Shown: piece by piece, positions 16,969 through 26,226 of the stretch
Layout: each line of letters starts with the position of its first letter
Numbering within the stretch: position 1 is the stretch's first letter
Assembly: GCF_022811845.1 (NCBI RefSeq)
Contig: NZ_CP064266.1
Location: 806,001-870,000 of the forward strand
Direction of reading: 5' to 3'
DNA from: Bacillus pseudomycoides
GTDB lineage: Bacteria; Bacillota; Bacilli; Bacillales; Bacillaceae_G
Length of the DNA stretch: 64,000 bases
The notes under the pieces: generated by a model
Told to the model about the DNA's origin: nothing
Database searches by the model: none
Seen by the model: the letters and a program-made list of their open reading frames with translations, nothing else
Made by a program: the position numbers and the translations under genes

Positions 16969-17785
16969 ACGGAAAACGAGGGAATTGTCCGAAGTCTGGA
17001 CGGCGTTTTTCTTTGAACGCGTCGCGGCCTTCTTTAGCTTCGTCAGTTGTGTAGTACAATAACGTTGCATCTCCCGCTAGTTGCTGGATACCAGCTAAAC
17101 CATCTGTATCTGCATTGAATGCAGCTTTTAAGAAACGAAGTGCCATTGGGCTGTTTGCTAAGATCTCTTCTGCCCATTGTACTGTTTCTGCTTCTAACTC
17201 TTCTAATGGTACAACTGTGTTTACTAAGCCCATATCAAGTGCTTCTTGTGCACTGTATTGACGGCATAGGTACCAAATTTCACGAGCTTTCTTATGACCT
17301 ACCATACGAGCTAAGTAACCAGCTCCGTATCCGCCATCAAAGCTACCTACTTTAGGACCAGTTTGTCCGAATACAGCGTTGTCTGCTGCGATTGTTAAGT
17401 CACATACGATATGAAGTACGTGTCCACCGCCAATTGCATAACCTGCTACCATTGCGATAACTGGTTTAGGGATTGCGCGAATTAAACGTTGTAAGTCTAA
17501 TACGTTTAAGCGTGGGATTTGGTCTTCACCTACATATCCGCCATGACCGCGAACTTTTTGGTCGCCGCCAGAACAGAATGCACGTCCACCTTCACCAGTT
17601 AAAATGATAACGCCAACATTTGCATCATCACGAGCGTGTGCAAAAGCATCGATTAACTCCATTACCGTTTTAGGACGGAATGCATTATGTACTTCAGGAC
17701 GGTTAATCGAAATCTTTGCGATACCATTGTATGTAGAATAAATAATATCTTCGTAATTGCCTTCTTTTACCCATTCAATAGCCAT
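16967..17785 (-). CDS. menB: 1,4-Dihydroxy-2-naphthoyl-CoA synthase
   Basis: Start ATG at 17785 with AAAGGAGGT upstream; 272 residues, the usual size. A crotonase-fold enzyme that closes the naphthoquinone ring from o-succinylbenzoyl-CoA. Visible are the oxyanion-hole stretches GRAFCSGGDQKVRG and GYAIGGGHVLH, and the active-site segment FGQTGPKVGSFDGGYG typical of type I MenB. It follows menH after 81 nt. Its TGA stop lies in the first bases of the 122-bp repeat region. Confidence 0.97.
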   Translation of the reverse strand: MAIEWVKEGNYEDIIYSTYNGIAKISINRPEVHNAFRPKTVMELIDAFAHARDDANVGVIILTGEGGRAFCSGGDQKVRGHGGYVGEDQIPRLNVLDLQRLIRAIPKPVIAMVAGYAIGGGHVLHIVCDLTIAADNAVFGQTGPKVGSFDGGYGAGYLARMVGHKKAREIWYLCRQYSAQEALDMGLVNTVVPLEELEAETVQWAEEILANSPMALRFLKAAFNADTDGLAGIQQLAGDATLLYYTTDEAKEGRDAFKEKRRPDFGQFPRFP

Positions 17786-17866
17786 TACTCTTACCTCCTT
17801 TTTATTGTGCCAATGGTTACCCATTAACCACTCTATAAGTGCTACTTTCCTCAAAAGAACAAAGTG

Positions 17867-18679
17867 TCACTGCATAGTTTTAAGAAATCCCTCTACTATT
17901 GTACCAAACTTTTGCGGTTGTTCCACATGAATTGCATGGCCAGCCCCATCAATTTTGACAAATTCCGCGTGCGGGATGCTTTTTTGTATGTTTTTTAAGA
18001 TGTGAAAAAACTTTTGATCGTGCTCTCCATTCATTAATAGGACAGACATCTTTAATCTTTCAAGCTGTTCCCACCAAGAAGGCTGCGCTCCTGTTCCCAT
18101 ACCCCTAAGACTATTTGCAAGTCCTCTTGGATTATTAGCGAGTCTCTCTTTTCGAACTGCTTCTTTCACATCTTGTGGTAAGTTTTTTTGCGTTGCAAAT
18201 AGCGGAATATTTTCCCACCTGTTTACAAAAGCTTTTATTCCTTCTAATTCAATTCGATCTGCAAGCTGTTCATCTTTCATGCGGCGCTCTTGCCTGTCCG
18301 ATTCCATCTCAAACCCAGCTGTACAATTCTCTAATAAAAGAGATTTCACGCGGTTTGGATATAGGCATGCCATCGTAATCGCCAGTCTTCCGCCCATCGA
18401 ATAGCCGAGTATATGTGCTTTTTCAATATGCAATTGATCGAGTAGTGTCGTCATTTGAAGTGCCACATTTTGAATATCATAATGCGTAAGGTCCTCAGGA
18501 CTTTCTGTTCCCCCATGTCCAACAAGATCAACAGTGATGACTTGGAACTGCTTACTCCACGAAGGAATAAATTTATGCCACGTTTCCATGCTACCCGTAA
18601 AACCATGAAGAAGTAGAATTGGTTCTCCACTACCTACCACTTCATATTCATACTTTACACCTTGCAGCGTTACTTTCAT
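17867..18679 (-). CDS. menH: SHCHC synthase (alpha/beta hydrolase)
   Basis: A 270-residue alpha/beta-hydrolase that removes pyruvate from SEPHCHC to give SHCHC. The nucleophile is S94 in LGYSMGGR, the oxyanion region is LLLHGFTGS, the acid lies in MNGEHDQKF and the histidine in GAGHAIHVEQP. The start overlaps the menD stop (ATGA), so it is coupled to menD. The order menF-menD-menH-menB is the usual Bacillus layout. Confidence 0.93.
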   Translation of the reverse strand: MKVTLQGVKYEYEVVGSGEPILLLHGFTGSMETWHKFIPSWSKQFQVITVDLVGHGGTESPEDLTHYDIQNVALQMTTLLDQLHIEKAHILGYSMGGRLAITMACLYPNRVKSLLLENCTAGFEMESDRQERRMKDEQLADRIELEGIKAFVNRWENIPLFATQKNLPQDVKEAVRKERLANNPRGLANSLRGMGTGAQPSWWEQLERLKMSVLLMNGEHDQKFFHILKNIQKSIPHAEFVKIDGAGHAIHVEQPQKFGTIVEGFLKTMQ

Positions 18680-20430
18680 TCTGCTTCACCTTGCAAAATT
18701 TCCGTAGCGATCTTCGATGTACTTACCCATAAATCACGATGAAGCTGTAAGTTTTCTTCTCGATTCGTACAAATTTCTACAACGTGTAATCCCTTTTCAG
18801 TTGTTCCTTTTTGTACTTCGTTACGAAATGCTTCCCAACCATTTACACGCGTGAATGAACCACCGTACATTTTCACGACATGTTCATAATCAAGTCCAAG
18901 TGGCGTTCCGAATAATGATTCAAAATGTTCTTTTGACTCATATTGTGGTAGGAATGAGAAAATACCACCACCATCATTATTTACAACAACAATTGTTACG
19001 TTTAAATCATGTAATTTTGCTGCTAGTAGTCCATTTAAATCATGATAAAATGATAAATCACCGATAACTAATACAAGCGGCTTACAAACCGTACTCGCTC
19101 CTAGAGCTGTTGAAATAATTCCATCAATTCCATTCACACCACGGTTTGCCATGACATTGATTCTTTTATCTGTTGTAAAGAAGAACGTATCTGTATCACG
19201 AATTGGCATACTGTTGCTGACAAATAAAGTCGCTTCCTCTGGTAACACATGTACGATATCTATAATTACTTTTCCTTCAAATGCTGTTTCATATGTTTCG
19301 ATTTCACGCAGCTTTTCCCTCGTTGCATCGTTTATATGCTTCCACATCCCGTACCAATCATTCTTTTCTCGCTTTTGCATATGATCTATAATTGCTTTAC
19401 AAAAAGAAACATCACTTGCACATACAACTTCCGTCGCTACAAGAGCTGGATCTCTCCATTTTCCTGACTCATCTACAACGATATGAACAGCATCCTCTTG
19501 TTTCTTTATATATTGCGTTAATGCTTTCGAAACTGGCATACCACCGAAACGAATGATAACTTCTGGCTTCCATGTATCCTTTAACAATTCATTTCGTAAA
19601 AATGTATCGTAGCAATCCATTACCATTGATTTATCATGTCCGCCGCTTCTGAGACCTGAAAGTGGATCTGCTAAAATCGGATATCCGGTTTGCTCAGCTA
19701 ACTGCGAGATCACTTCAGCGATCTCTGGATGACTATCGTCTCCACAAACAATAAGCCCCTTTTCCATACTTGAAAGGCGCTCTGTAAGAGAACTTACATA
19801 TTCACTCGTCATCGTCATGTTTCCTTGATGAACTGCCCCTGTATATTCACCTCGACCTTTTTCCCATAATCCCTCTAAAGAAAAGTCAGGAATCAATGGC
19901 TCCCGAAGTGGAAAATTAATATGGACAGGTCCTTTAGGTACTAGTAATGCACTTGCAATAGCGCGCCCAGCTGTCATACGGGCATAATGATACATCGGCT
20001 CTCTAGCTTCCGGCAGTGCCATCTCCATAAACTGTTTCACAAAAGAACCATATAAATTCAATTGGTTCATTGCCTGCGGTGCACCAACATCTCTTAGTTC
20101 ATGTGGTCTATCTGCTGTTAAGACAAGCAATGGCACACGCGAATGAAAGGCTTCACAAATTGCTGGATAATAGTTCGCTGCCGCTGTTCCTGATGTACAT
20201 AAAATCGCTACAGGACGCTTCTTCGCTTTCGCAATACCGAGCGCGAAAAAAGCAGCTGATCGTTCATCTACATGCAAATATGTTTTTATCTGTTCATGTT
20301 GCTCCATTAGCAAGGCTAGCGGCGTTGACCGCGAACCTGGACTAATGACAACATCATATACATTTAAACACGCCAGTTCGTCCACAAACGCGCCTAAATA
20401 ATATGATAATGCTTCTATATGATTATTCAT
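18676..20430 (-). CDS. menD: SEPHCHC synthase (ThDP-dependent)
   Basis: A 584-residue thiamine-diphosphate enzyme that joins isochorismate and 2-oxoglutarate. The cofactor-activating glutamate is E56 in YLHVDERSAAFF, and the ThDP/Mg2+ motif runs from GDLSFYHD to VVVNNDGGGIFSFLPQ. Substrate-binding residues are plausible in NSMPIRD and ISPGSRST. It overlaps menF at its start and menH at its end, each by 4 nt, consistent with tight stoichiometry. Confidence 0.97.
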   Translation of the reverse strand: MNNHIEALSYYLGAFVDELACLNVYDVVISPGSRSTPLALLMEQHEQIKTYLHVDERSAAFFALGIAKAKKRPVAILCTSGTAAANYYPAICEAFHSRVPLLVLTADRPHELRDVGAPQAMNQLNLYGSFVKQFMEMALPEAREPMYHYARMTAGRAIASALLVPKGPVHINFPLREPLIPDFSLEGLWEKGRGEYTGAVHQGNMTMTSEYVSSLTERLSSMEKGLIVCGDDSHPEIAEVISQLAEQTGYPILADPLSGLRSGGHDKSMVMDCYDTFLRNELLKDTWKPEVIIRFGGMPVSKALTQYIKKQEDAVHIVVDESGKWRDPALVATEVVCASDVSFCKAIIDHMQKREKNDWYGMWKHINDATREKLREIETYETAFEGKVIIDIVHVLPEEATLFVSNSMPIRDTDTFFFTTDKRINVMANRGVNGIDGIISTALGASTVCKPLVLVIGDLSFYHDLNGLLAAKLHDLNVTIVVVNNDGGGIFSFLPQYESKEHFESLFGTPLGLDYEHVVKMYGGSFTRVNGWEAFRNEVQKGTTEKGLHVVEICTNREENLQLHRDLWVSTSKIATEILQGEAE

Positions 20431-21821
20431 TTCATTAATTCCTCCAAAGCACCAAGCATCGGTCTAAACTTCAAACTTGTTTCTTCATATTCAAGCTGTG
20501 GTACTGAATCAATCACAATACCGCAGCCGGCAAATAAGGATGCCTTGTCACCATTTAATAGCCCGCAGCGCAGGGCTACCGCAAATTCGCCGTTCCCTTT
20601 GTCATCTATCCAGCCGATTGGTGCTCCGTACAATCCACGGTCTAATAACTCTACATCACGGATGAGCTTCATCGCCACGTGGCGTGGCGTACCACCAAGT
20701 GCTGGCGTTGGATGCAGTTCTTCCACCATTGAAAGAAGTGATGCTTCACCTTTCGCTTCAACCGGTGTATATAAATGTAGTAAATTTTTTGTTGTTAATA
20801 AACCTGGACACTGCGGAATAGTAACGGATTCACAATGCTCTGTTAATACGCCGCGAATCATATTTACTACATAACCATGCTCTGCTAAATTCTTTTCATC
20901 ATGAAGAAGTGCATCACCATTTTGCTTACTTTCTTCTATAGAATTACCATGACCAATCGAACCAGCAAGGCACATCGATGTAAATTTCTCGCCTTCTTTT
21001 CGAATTAATCTCTCAGGCGTTGCTCCTAAAAAGCATGCTCCTTTATAATCGAAGGAAAACACGTAACAATCCGGTTGCCCAATACGGAGCGCTTCTAAAA
21101 CACGAGCAGAATCAATATTCTGATCCATCGTTAGTTTTAATTCTCTTGCTAATACAACCTTTTGTACAATTCCTTTTTTCATTTCATCCTGCACTTTTAC
21201 AATTGCATTCATCCAGCCATTTGGATCAACTTCTACTTTAGAAGTTACTGTTAATTTCGCTTCTGAAAGCGGTCCTTTACATTCCTGTAAAATTCTTTCT
21301 TCCAAAGAGACAATTTCTTCATAAACCGTCTGTGCAGAATCTTCGGCTGAAATAAATGTATTTATTGTTAACCATGCTTTTTCATTTTTAACTGTTAAAA
21401 GAAAAGCTGGTAACGATAATGTTATATCTTTAAATTCTTTCCAAAGATTCGTTTGTTCTTTTTCTGGATCAAATGAAAAGCCACCAAATAAAAGTGGGCC
21501 CGTTCCAAATTCATACTCTTCTCTGTGAACAATTGCTTTCTCTTGCACTTTACTCCACTTTTCGCGGGCATTTTGAAAGCGTTTGTCAGAAGAATTTGCT
21601 ATAGTGAAAACAGAGCCAATTCCAGCAAATATGACATGCTGAGATGGGTCTGCAAAATAACATCTATTTTCGGATGCAATCCTTTTTCCTGCTGCATAAA
21701 AAAGAAGCGGATCCATCCAATCTATTTGTTTTACAAAACTGACCAATGTTTTTTCATTCGTCGCATGTTTAATAGCTGCCAAAATCACTTCTTGTAAATC
21801 TTTTTGTTTCGTCTGAATCAC
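20427..21821 (-). CDS. menF: Isochorismate synthase
   Basis: A 464-residue chorismate-binding enzyme that starts with GTG at 21821 after GGGGGGAG. It converts chorismate to isochorismate, the entry step of menaquinone synthesis. The conserved C-terminal half shows VVLAREL, FLGATPERLIRKEG, CLAGSIG, LHPTPALGGTP and the E-x-R-x4-G type end motif GAPIGWIDDKGNGEFAVALR. It is the first gene of the minus-strand men operon, and its promoter is divergent from menA. Confidence 0.95.
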   Translation of the reverse strand: MIQTKQKDLQEVILAAIKHATNEKTLVSFVKQIDWMDPLLFYAAGKRIASENRCYFADPSQHVIFAGIGSVFTIANSSDKRFQNAREKWSKVQEKAIVHREEYEFGTGPLLFGGFSFDPEKEQTNLWKEFKDITLSLPAFLLTVKNEKAWLTINTFISAEDSAQTVYEEIVSLEERILQECKGPLSEAKLTVTSKVEVDPNGWMNAIVKVQDEMKKGIVQKVVLARELKLTMDQNIDSARVLEALRIGQPDCYVFSFDYKGACFLGATPERLIRKEGEKFTSMCLAGSIGHGNSIEESKQNGDALLHDEKNLAEHGYVVNMIRGVLTEHCESVTIPQCPGLLTTKNLLHLYTPVEAKGEASLLSMVEELHPTPALGGTPRHVAMKLIRDVELLDRGLYGAPIGWIDDKGNGEFAVALRCGLLNGDKASLFAGCGIVIDSVPQLEYEETSLKFRPMLGALEELMK

Positions 21822-21870
21822 AAAGTCTCCCCCCTATGGGCGAAAAATAGTCATAAATACGCTTGATTTT

Positions 21871-21900
21871 AAGATACACCTCAAACGAAAGCCCTGTCAA
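21871..21900 (-). promoter_or_regulatory. Sigma-A promoter of menF operon
   Basis: On the minus strand TTGACA-N18-TATCTT. The -35 hexamer lies in TAAACGTTGACA, one arm of a perfect 12-bp inverted repeat whose other arm holds the menA -35. Confidence 0.65.
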
Positions 21901-21948
21901 CGTTTAGCATTTCTGAGAAATTCCCCTTCTCTTCCTAGAAAATAAACG

Positions 21949-21977
21949 TTGACACTAAATGATGCTTTTCCTACACT
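21949..21977 (+). promoter_or_regulatory. Sigma-A promoter of menA
   Basis: TTGACA-N17-TACACT, 35 bp upstream of the menA start codon. The -35 lies in the second arm (21943-21954) of the inverted repeat shared with the menF promoter. Confidence 0.65.
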
Positions 21978-22012
21978 TAATTGTGTATATTATGTGACAA
22001 GGAGGATTCAAC

Positions 22013-22966
22013 ATGGAAATGAAAGTCGAAACGAATTCCTCTCCTATGTCGCCAAAGCCAAGTAAACAAACAGGCTGGCGCATTTGGTGGAGTTTATTAC
22101 GTCCTCATACATTAACAGCCGCTTTTGTTCCTGTTTTTATTGGAACAGCTTATGCAATGCAAGTAGGGGGTATCAATCAAATACATCTCCCTCTTTTCTC
22201 TATCATGCTTCTTGCTTGTCTTCTCATTCAAGCAGCAACAAACATGTTTAATGAATACTTTGATTATAAAAGAGGATTAGATCATGAAGGTTCAGTTGGT
22301 ATCGGTGGTGCCATTGTCCGTGACGGGATTCAACCAAAAACAGTCCTTAATTTAGCATTTGGATTTTTCGGTATCGCAATGCTATTAGGCGTTTATATTT
22401 GTATGAACTCTAGCTGGTGGCTTGCTGCAATCGGTCTTGTTTGTATGGCTGTTGCTTACCTTTATACAGGCGGCCCACTTCCGATTGCCTATACGCCTTT
22501 TGGAGAATTAACAGCAGGATTATTTATGGGTGTTATTATTATTGGTATTTCATTTTTCATTCAGACAGGAACTGTAACATCAGAAATTATTTTAGTATCT
22601 ATTCCAAATGCGATTTTAATTGGAGCAATTTTACTTTCCAACAACATTCGTGATTTAGATGGAGATAAAGAAAATGGCCGTAATACATTAGCGATTATTG
22701 TTGGACGCGAGAACGCAATTGGTGTCCTTGCTTCCATGTTTATTGTTTCCTACATTTGGACAATTGCTCTAATCATTGTCGGAATCGTGTCCCCATGGAT
22801 GCTGATTGTTTTCCTAAGTGCCCCGAAAGCATTTAAAGCGACAAAAGGATTTATCGGCAAAAGTATTCCAATGGAAATGGCACCTGCGATGATCGCGACG
22901 GCAAAAACAAATACAATCTTTGGTTTCTTAATGGGAATCGGACTATTACTTGGTTATTTCCTATAA
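22013..22966 (+). CDS. menA: DHNA polyprenyltransferase
   Basis: A 317-residue integral membrane prenyltransferase of the UbiA family that attaches the isoprenoid tail to 1,4-dihydroxy-2-naphthoate. The two aspartate-rich metal/diphosphate motifs are NMFNEYFDYKRGLDHE and NNIRDLDGDKENGR, and about eight to nine membrane segments are visible. GGAGG precedes the ATG. It is divergent from menF, so the two ends of the pathway share one intergenic control region. Confidence 0.95.
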   Translation: MEMKVETNSSPMSPKPSKQTGWRIWWSLLRPHTLTAAFVPVFIGTAYAMQVGGINQIHLPLFSIMLLACLLIQAATNMFNEYFDYKRGLDHEGSVGIGGAIVRDGIQPKTVLNLAFGFFGIAMLLGVYICMNSSWWLAAIGLVCMAVAYLYTGGPLPIAYTPFGELTAGLFMGVIIIGISFFIQTGTVTSEIILVSIPNAILIGAILLSNNIRDLDGDKENGRNTLAIIVGRENAIGVLASMFIVSYIWTIALIIVGIVSPWMLIVFLSAPKAFKATKGFIGKSIPMEMAPAMIATAKTNTIFGFLMGIGLLLGYFL

Positions 22967-22969
22967 AAG

Positions 22970-22996
22970 AGGAGCTGCTAGAGCAGCTCCTTTTTC
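22970..22996 (+). terminator. menA terminator
   Basis: Stem GGAGCTGC / GCAGCTCC with a 4-nt loop followed by TTTTT. Confidence 0.85.
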
Positions 22997-23006
22997 CATT
23001 TTCAAA

Positions 23007-23090
23007 ATATATCGGCGATTTTTTAAATATATCGACCGTTTCTCCTCATATATCGGCACTTCGACACAACATATCGATCGCTCGACATTT
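23007..23090. repeat. ATATATCG-type ~20-bp periodic repeat, copy 1
   Basis: The motif ATATATCG recurs at 23007, 23027 and 23048, with a weaker ATATCG at 23071, so the step is 20-23 bp. The first 38 nt are almost the same as 57263-57300. The stretch lies between the menA terminator and yteA, and similar stretches occur at three other intergenic sites in this window. Confidence 0.65.
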
Positions 23091-23182
23091 TACAACACGA
23101 TCGACTCACTCAAATACCGGGATATTTCCCGCAATCAAGCTCATACTACATAAAGAAACCGAATTGTAGGAAGGTGGATACT

Positions 23183-23914
23183 ATGTTAACTCCACAACAA
23201 ATCAATCATTTTAAATCCATTTTAGAAAAGCAACTGCACGAAATTGAACAAACGCTGCAAAGTCACGAAGGCGAAGACCGCGCCTCTGAACGGGAATCTG
23301 TTGGAGAATTATCCGCTTATGACAATCATCCCGGCGATATGGCGACTGAATTATATGAACGCGAAAAAGACTTCGGACTTATTGAATTTTGGCATAAACA
23401 GCTGCAAGATACAAAACACGCCTTGCAAAAAATTGAAGCTGGCACATACGGAGTTTGTGAAGTTTCCGGCGAAGAAATTCCGCTAGAACGATTAGAAGCA
23501 ATACCAACTGCTACAACTTGTATTGAACATACAACAAATAAATTAAATTTGGAGGCACGTCCCATTGAAGAAGAGCTAGTAGAGCCACCGTTTGGCAAAT
23601 ATGATATGGACAGTGCTGTAGGATACGATGCAGAGGATGCTTGGCAAGACGTGGCTTTATACGGAACATCAGAAACGCCATCCGATTTAGAGCGCCGTGA
23701 TTCGAAAAACTTCGATGAAATGTATGTAGATGCTGAAGAACCACGCGGTTACGTAGAAGATTTCGAAAATTTCATCGGAACAGATATGTATGGAAAGAAC
23801 CCTCAGGTATATGCAACAGAAGAACATGAGGAATACGAACAAATGCTGGATGATTTTGAAGAACAAACTTATAAAGGAGAGTTATCTCCGAATGAATCTA
23901 GTTCAAAAGAATAA
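23183..23914 (+). CDS. yteA: YteA/DksA-like zinc-finger protein
   Basis: The ATG at 23183 follows AGGAAGG; 243 residues. The N-terminal half is a coiled coil (residues about 5-85), then a DksA/TraR-type finger region C92-x2-S95-x17-C113-x2-H116, followed by a long acidic tail. Spacing is that of the C4 DksA finger, but two of the four cysteines are Ser and His. B. subtilis YteA is a stress- and sporulation-linked protein of unclear biochemical role. Whether this finger still binds zinc is uncertain. A bidirectional terminator separates it from the cold-shock gene. Confidence 0.85.
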   Translation: MLTPQQINHFKSILEKQLHEIEQTLQSHEGEDRASERESVGELSAYDNHPGDMATELYEREKDFGLIEFWHKQLQDTKHALQKIEAGTYGVCEVSGEEIPLERLEAIPTATTCIEHTTNKLNLEARPIEEELVEPPFGKYDMDSAVGYDAEDAWQDVALYGTSETPSDLERRDSKNFDEMYVDAEEPRGYVEDFENFIGTDMYGKNPQVYATEEHEEYEQMLDDFEEQTYKGELSPNESSSKE

Positions 23915-23947
23915 AAAAAGCATTCCGAATTTCGGAATGCTTTTTTC
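23914..23947. terminator. Bidirectional terminator yteA / csp
   Basis: Stem AAAAAAGCATTCCGAA / TTCGGAATGCTTTTTT, with A and T tracts on both sides, between two convergent genes. Confidence 0.88.
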
Positions 23948-23958
23948 TCGCTAGCTAA

Positions 23959-24159
23959 TTAGTTTTTTGTAACGTTAGCAGCTTGTGGTCCACGGTTACC
24001 TTCAACGATTTCGAAAGAAACTTCTTGACCTTCTTCTAAAGTTTTGAAGCCGTCGCCTTGGATAGCTGAGAAATGTACGAATACATCGTCTCCACCTTCA
24101 ACTTCGATGAAACCGAAACCTTTTTCGCTGTTAAACCATTTAACTTTACCTGTTTGCAT
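23959..24159 (-). CDS. Cold-shock protein (CspA/CspB family)
   Basis: A 66-residue single-domain protein of the usual size. RNA-binding motifs RNP1 (KGFGFIEV) and RNP2 (VFVHFSAI) are intact, and the chain begins MQTGKVKWFNSEKG. It binds single-stranded RNA and acts as an RNA chaperone at low temperature or in stationary phase. AGGAGG precedes the start. The leader from the predicted promoter is about 135 nt, a typical length for cold-shock mRNAs whose structure controls translation. Confidence 0.95.
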   Translation of the reverse strand: MQTGKVKWFNSEKGFGFIEVEGGDDVFVHFSAIQGDGFKTLEEGQEVSFEIVEGNRGPQAANVTKN

Positions 24160-24302
24160 GTCATGTACCTCCTAAATAAAAATGAAACTATGAATCCACA
24201 TGAAAAGGTGGATATAAAGGACATGAATGTATCTCAGACCTAATGCCTTGAATTAAACACGCTTTATTTCCGTACCACATTATGTAGCTCAATAGTGATT
24301 TC

Positions 24303-24331
24303 ACTATATCACGCTCTATCAAAAACGTCAA
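24303..24331 (-). promoter_or_regulatory. Promoter and long leader of csp gene
   Basis: Minus-strand TTGACG-N17-TATAGT. Transcription would start near 24296, leaving a ~135-nt leader with a small ATCCACC/GGTGGAT-type hairpin shortly before the ribosome-binding site. The rest of the gap 24332-24577 is AT-rich; a TACAAT hexamer near 24539 may serve the plus-strand gene. Confidence 0.65.
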
Positions 24332-24577
24332 ATGAGAACACTTTCATTTCAGCATTTTTCTCATATTTTTTTAAAATATTAACAAAACATAGGCAATACA
24401 TGCATAAAAATTGAAAAACGGATAAAGATTCTTTCTTTTTTCTTAGGCAAGAGGGGGCGATCATAAGCTCTTTTTAAAGCGACATCATTTAATTTTAAAA
24501 TTAACAAAACAATAGTTTTCTAAGCTCTTTAATTTCTGTACAATATATTAGTATCCACTACATTAAGGGGTGAAAAT

Positions 24578-25360
24578 ATGAAAGCACATGAAATTGAGTA
24601 TAAATTATACGGCGACGATATGCAGTTCGTTGAAATTGAATTAGATCCAGAGGAAAGCGTTATAGCAGAAGCTGGCGCAATGATGATGATGGAAGACCAT
24701 ATTGAAATGGAAACCATCTTCGGTGACGGTGGAGGAAAGTCTAGCGGCCTATTTGGCAAACTAATGGGAGCTGGAAAGCGTCTTGTTACAGGTGAAAGTA
24801 TGTTTATGACTGTATTTACAAATACAGGTCATGGCAAGCGTCACGTATCATTTGCTGCACCGTATCCTGGAAAAATTGTTCCAGTTGATTTAAATGAGTA
24901 TCAAGGCAAAGTAGTTTGTCAAAAAGATGCATTCCTTTGCGCTGCAAAAGGTGTTTCTATCGGAATTGAATTCACGAAAAAAATCGGCAGTGGTTTCTTC
25001 GGCGGAGAAGGATTTATTATGCAAAAGCTTGAAGGCGATGGACTTGCTTTTATGCACGCAGGTGGAACAGTTTACAAACGTGAACTAAAACCTGGCGAAA
25101 AATTGCGCATCGATACAGGTTGTCTTGTTGCGATGACAAGAGATGTTAACTACGATATTCAATTTGTAGGCAATGTAAAAACTGCTCTATTTGGCGGAGA
25201 AGGTTTATTCTTCGCAACGTTAGAAGGGCCAGGAACAGTTTGGCTTCAATCCTTAACATTAAGCCGCCTAGCAGCGCGTCTTACAAATCCTGCAGCTCAA
25301 AGCAGCGGGGAAGGTAGCGTTTTAGGTGGACTTGGTCGCCTCCTTGATGGAAAAGAGTAA
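24578..25360 (+). CDS. AIM24 / TIGR00266-family protein
   Basis: A 260-residue protein with many glycines and the family pattern SVIAEAGAMMMMEDHIEMET near the start and GEGFIMQKLEGDGLAFMHAGG in the middle. TIGR00266/AIM24 proteins form beta-rich, trimeric structures similar to TRAP-fold proteins; their bacterial function is not established. AAGGGGTG precedes the ATG. The gene stands alone between its own promoter and a terminator. Confidence 0.88.
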   Translation: MKAHEIEYKLYGDDMQFVEIELDPEESVIAEAGAMMMMEDHIEMETIFGDGGGKSSGLFGKLMGAGKRLVTGESMFMTVFTNTGHGKRHVSFAAPYPGKIVPVDLNEYQGKVVCQKDAFLCAAKGVSIGIEFTKKIGSGFFGGEGFIMQKLEGDGLAFMHAGGTVYKRELKPGEKLRIDTGCLVAMTRDVNYDIQFVGNVKTALFGGEGLFFATLEGPGTVWLQSLTLSRLAARLTNPAAQSSGEGSVLGGLGRLLDGKE

Positions 25361-25366
25361 AGTCTA

Positions 25367-25400
25367 AATCGCTACGTCACAAGACGTAGCGATTGTTTTT
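25367..25400. terminator. Bidirectional terminator
   Basis: Stem AATCGCTACGTC / GACGTAGCGATT with a 4-nt loop and following T tract, between the AIM24-like and MerR genes, which converge. Confidence 0.88.
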
Positions 25401-26183
25401 TCACTTATCTTTTTCTTCCGTGGGACTGTACATACCATTTTGAATCATGTAATACTCCATCGCTCCATTAAACCACTCCTCTTCTCCCTTTGTATACGGA
25501 GACGGAATCATATCCTCATACTGATTTTCTATATTTTCTAAGTTACCCAAAGAGTGTAAAGCGTCCTTCCCTACATATTGAAGCGTTGCCTTCATATGTT
25601 CATCAACAAGTTTTTGCACCTCTGGATCATGGACTGGTTTTCCAAATAATCTCTTTACTTCCTTCGACAACTGAATAAATTCTTTATCCAATGCGACCAT
25701 CTCTTCTTCAGATTTATCGTATAATCGATCAACGACTTCCTTATCCATGTATTCCTCAAGCCATAGGCGTTGTTCACTTTCTTTTTGTATATTACGAATT
25801 AAACTCATCAAAATGGCACTATCTACTTGGCCTTCATCTTCTAATAAAGTAATTGTCCGATTAATTGCTTTCAAAGAAGTTTCAATATGTTCCTTTTTTT
25901 CTTCAAAAGCTTTTCTCTGACTTTGTAATGTTTTTTTAAAATTCACGTTAAAGTCAGGCATATTTATCATTACACATATTTCATCTAGACTATATCCTAA
26001 AAATTTAAGGCTCACTATCTTTTGCAACGTTAAAATATCTTTATTTGCATATATTCGATGTCCAGAACTAGGATGTTTTTCTGGTTTAAGTAATCCAATT
26101 TCATCGTAATAATGTAGCGTCCGTATTGATGTGCCTGTTCTTTTAGAAAACTCTCCAATTGAATAATTTTCATTGTTACTCAT
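25401..26183 (-). CDS. MerR-family regulator with TipAS-like domain
   Basis: A 260-residue regulator. The N-terminal MerR winged helix is clear (YSIGEFSKRTGTSIRTLHYYDEIGLLKPEKH), followed by a dimerisation helix rich in E and K (residues about 80-120). The C-terminal ~140 residues are a helical TipAS/Mta-like antibiotic-recognition domain with the end pattern GEEEWFNGAMEYYMIQNGMY. Such regulators bind drugs or peptides and activate promoters with a 19-bp spacer. One such promoter lies 44 bp upstream of this gene and reads into it, so it is probably autoregulated. No efflux gene adjoins it. Confidence 0.9.
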   Translation of the reverse strand: MSNNENYSIGEFSKRTGTSIRTLHYYDEIGLLKPEKHPSSGHRIYANKDILTLQKIVSLKFLGYSLDEICVMINMPDFNVNFKKTLQSQRKAFEEKKEHIETSLKAINRTITLLEDEGQVDSAILMSLIRNIQKESEQRLWLEEYMDKEVVDRLYDKSEEEMVALDKEFIQLSKEVKRLFGKPVHDPEVQKLVDEHMKATLQYVGKDALHSLGNLENIENQYEDMIPSPYTKGEEEWFNGAMEYYMIQNGMYSPTEEKDK

Positions 26184-26226
26184 CCGTTATTCCCCCTACA
26201 TTGTTTTTACCGATATGGTTACCAAA

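Noticed and set aside
16869..17054. 61-codon frame in the 122-bp repeat
   Set aside because: It is read from the repeat and the antisense of menB, with no start signal; the repeat explains its pattern.
20419..20874. 151-codon frame antisense to menF
   Set aside because: Fully inside menF on the other strand with no independent signals; a shadow of a well-supported gene.
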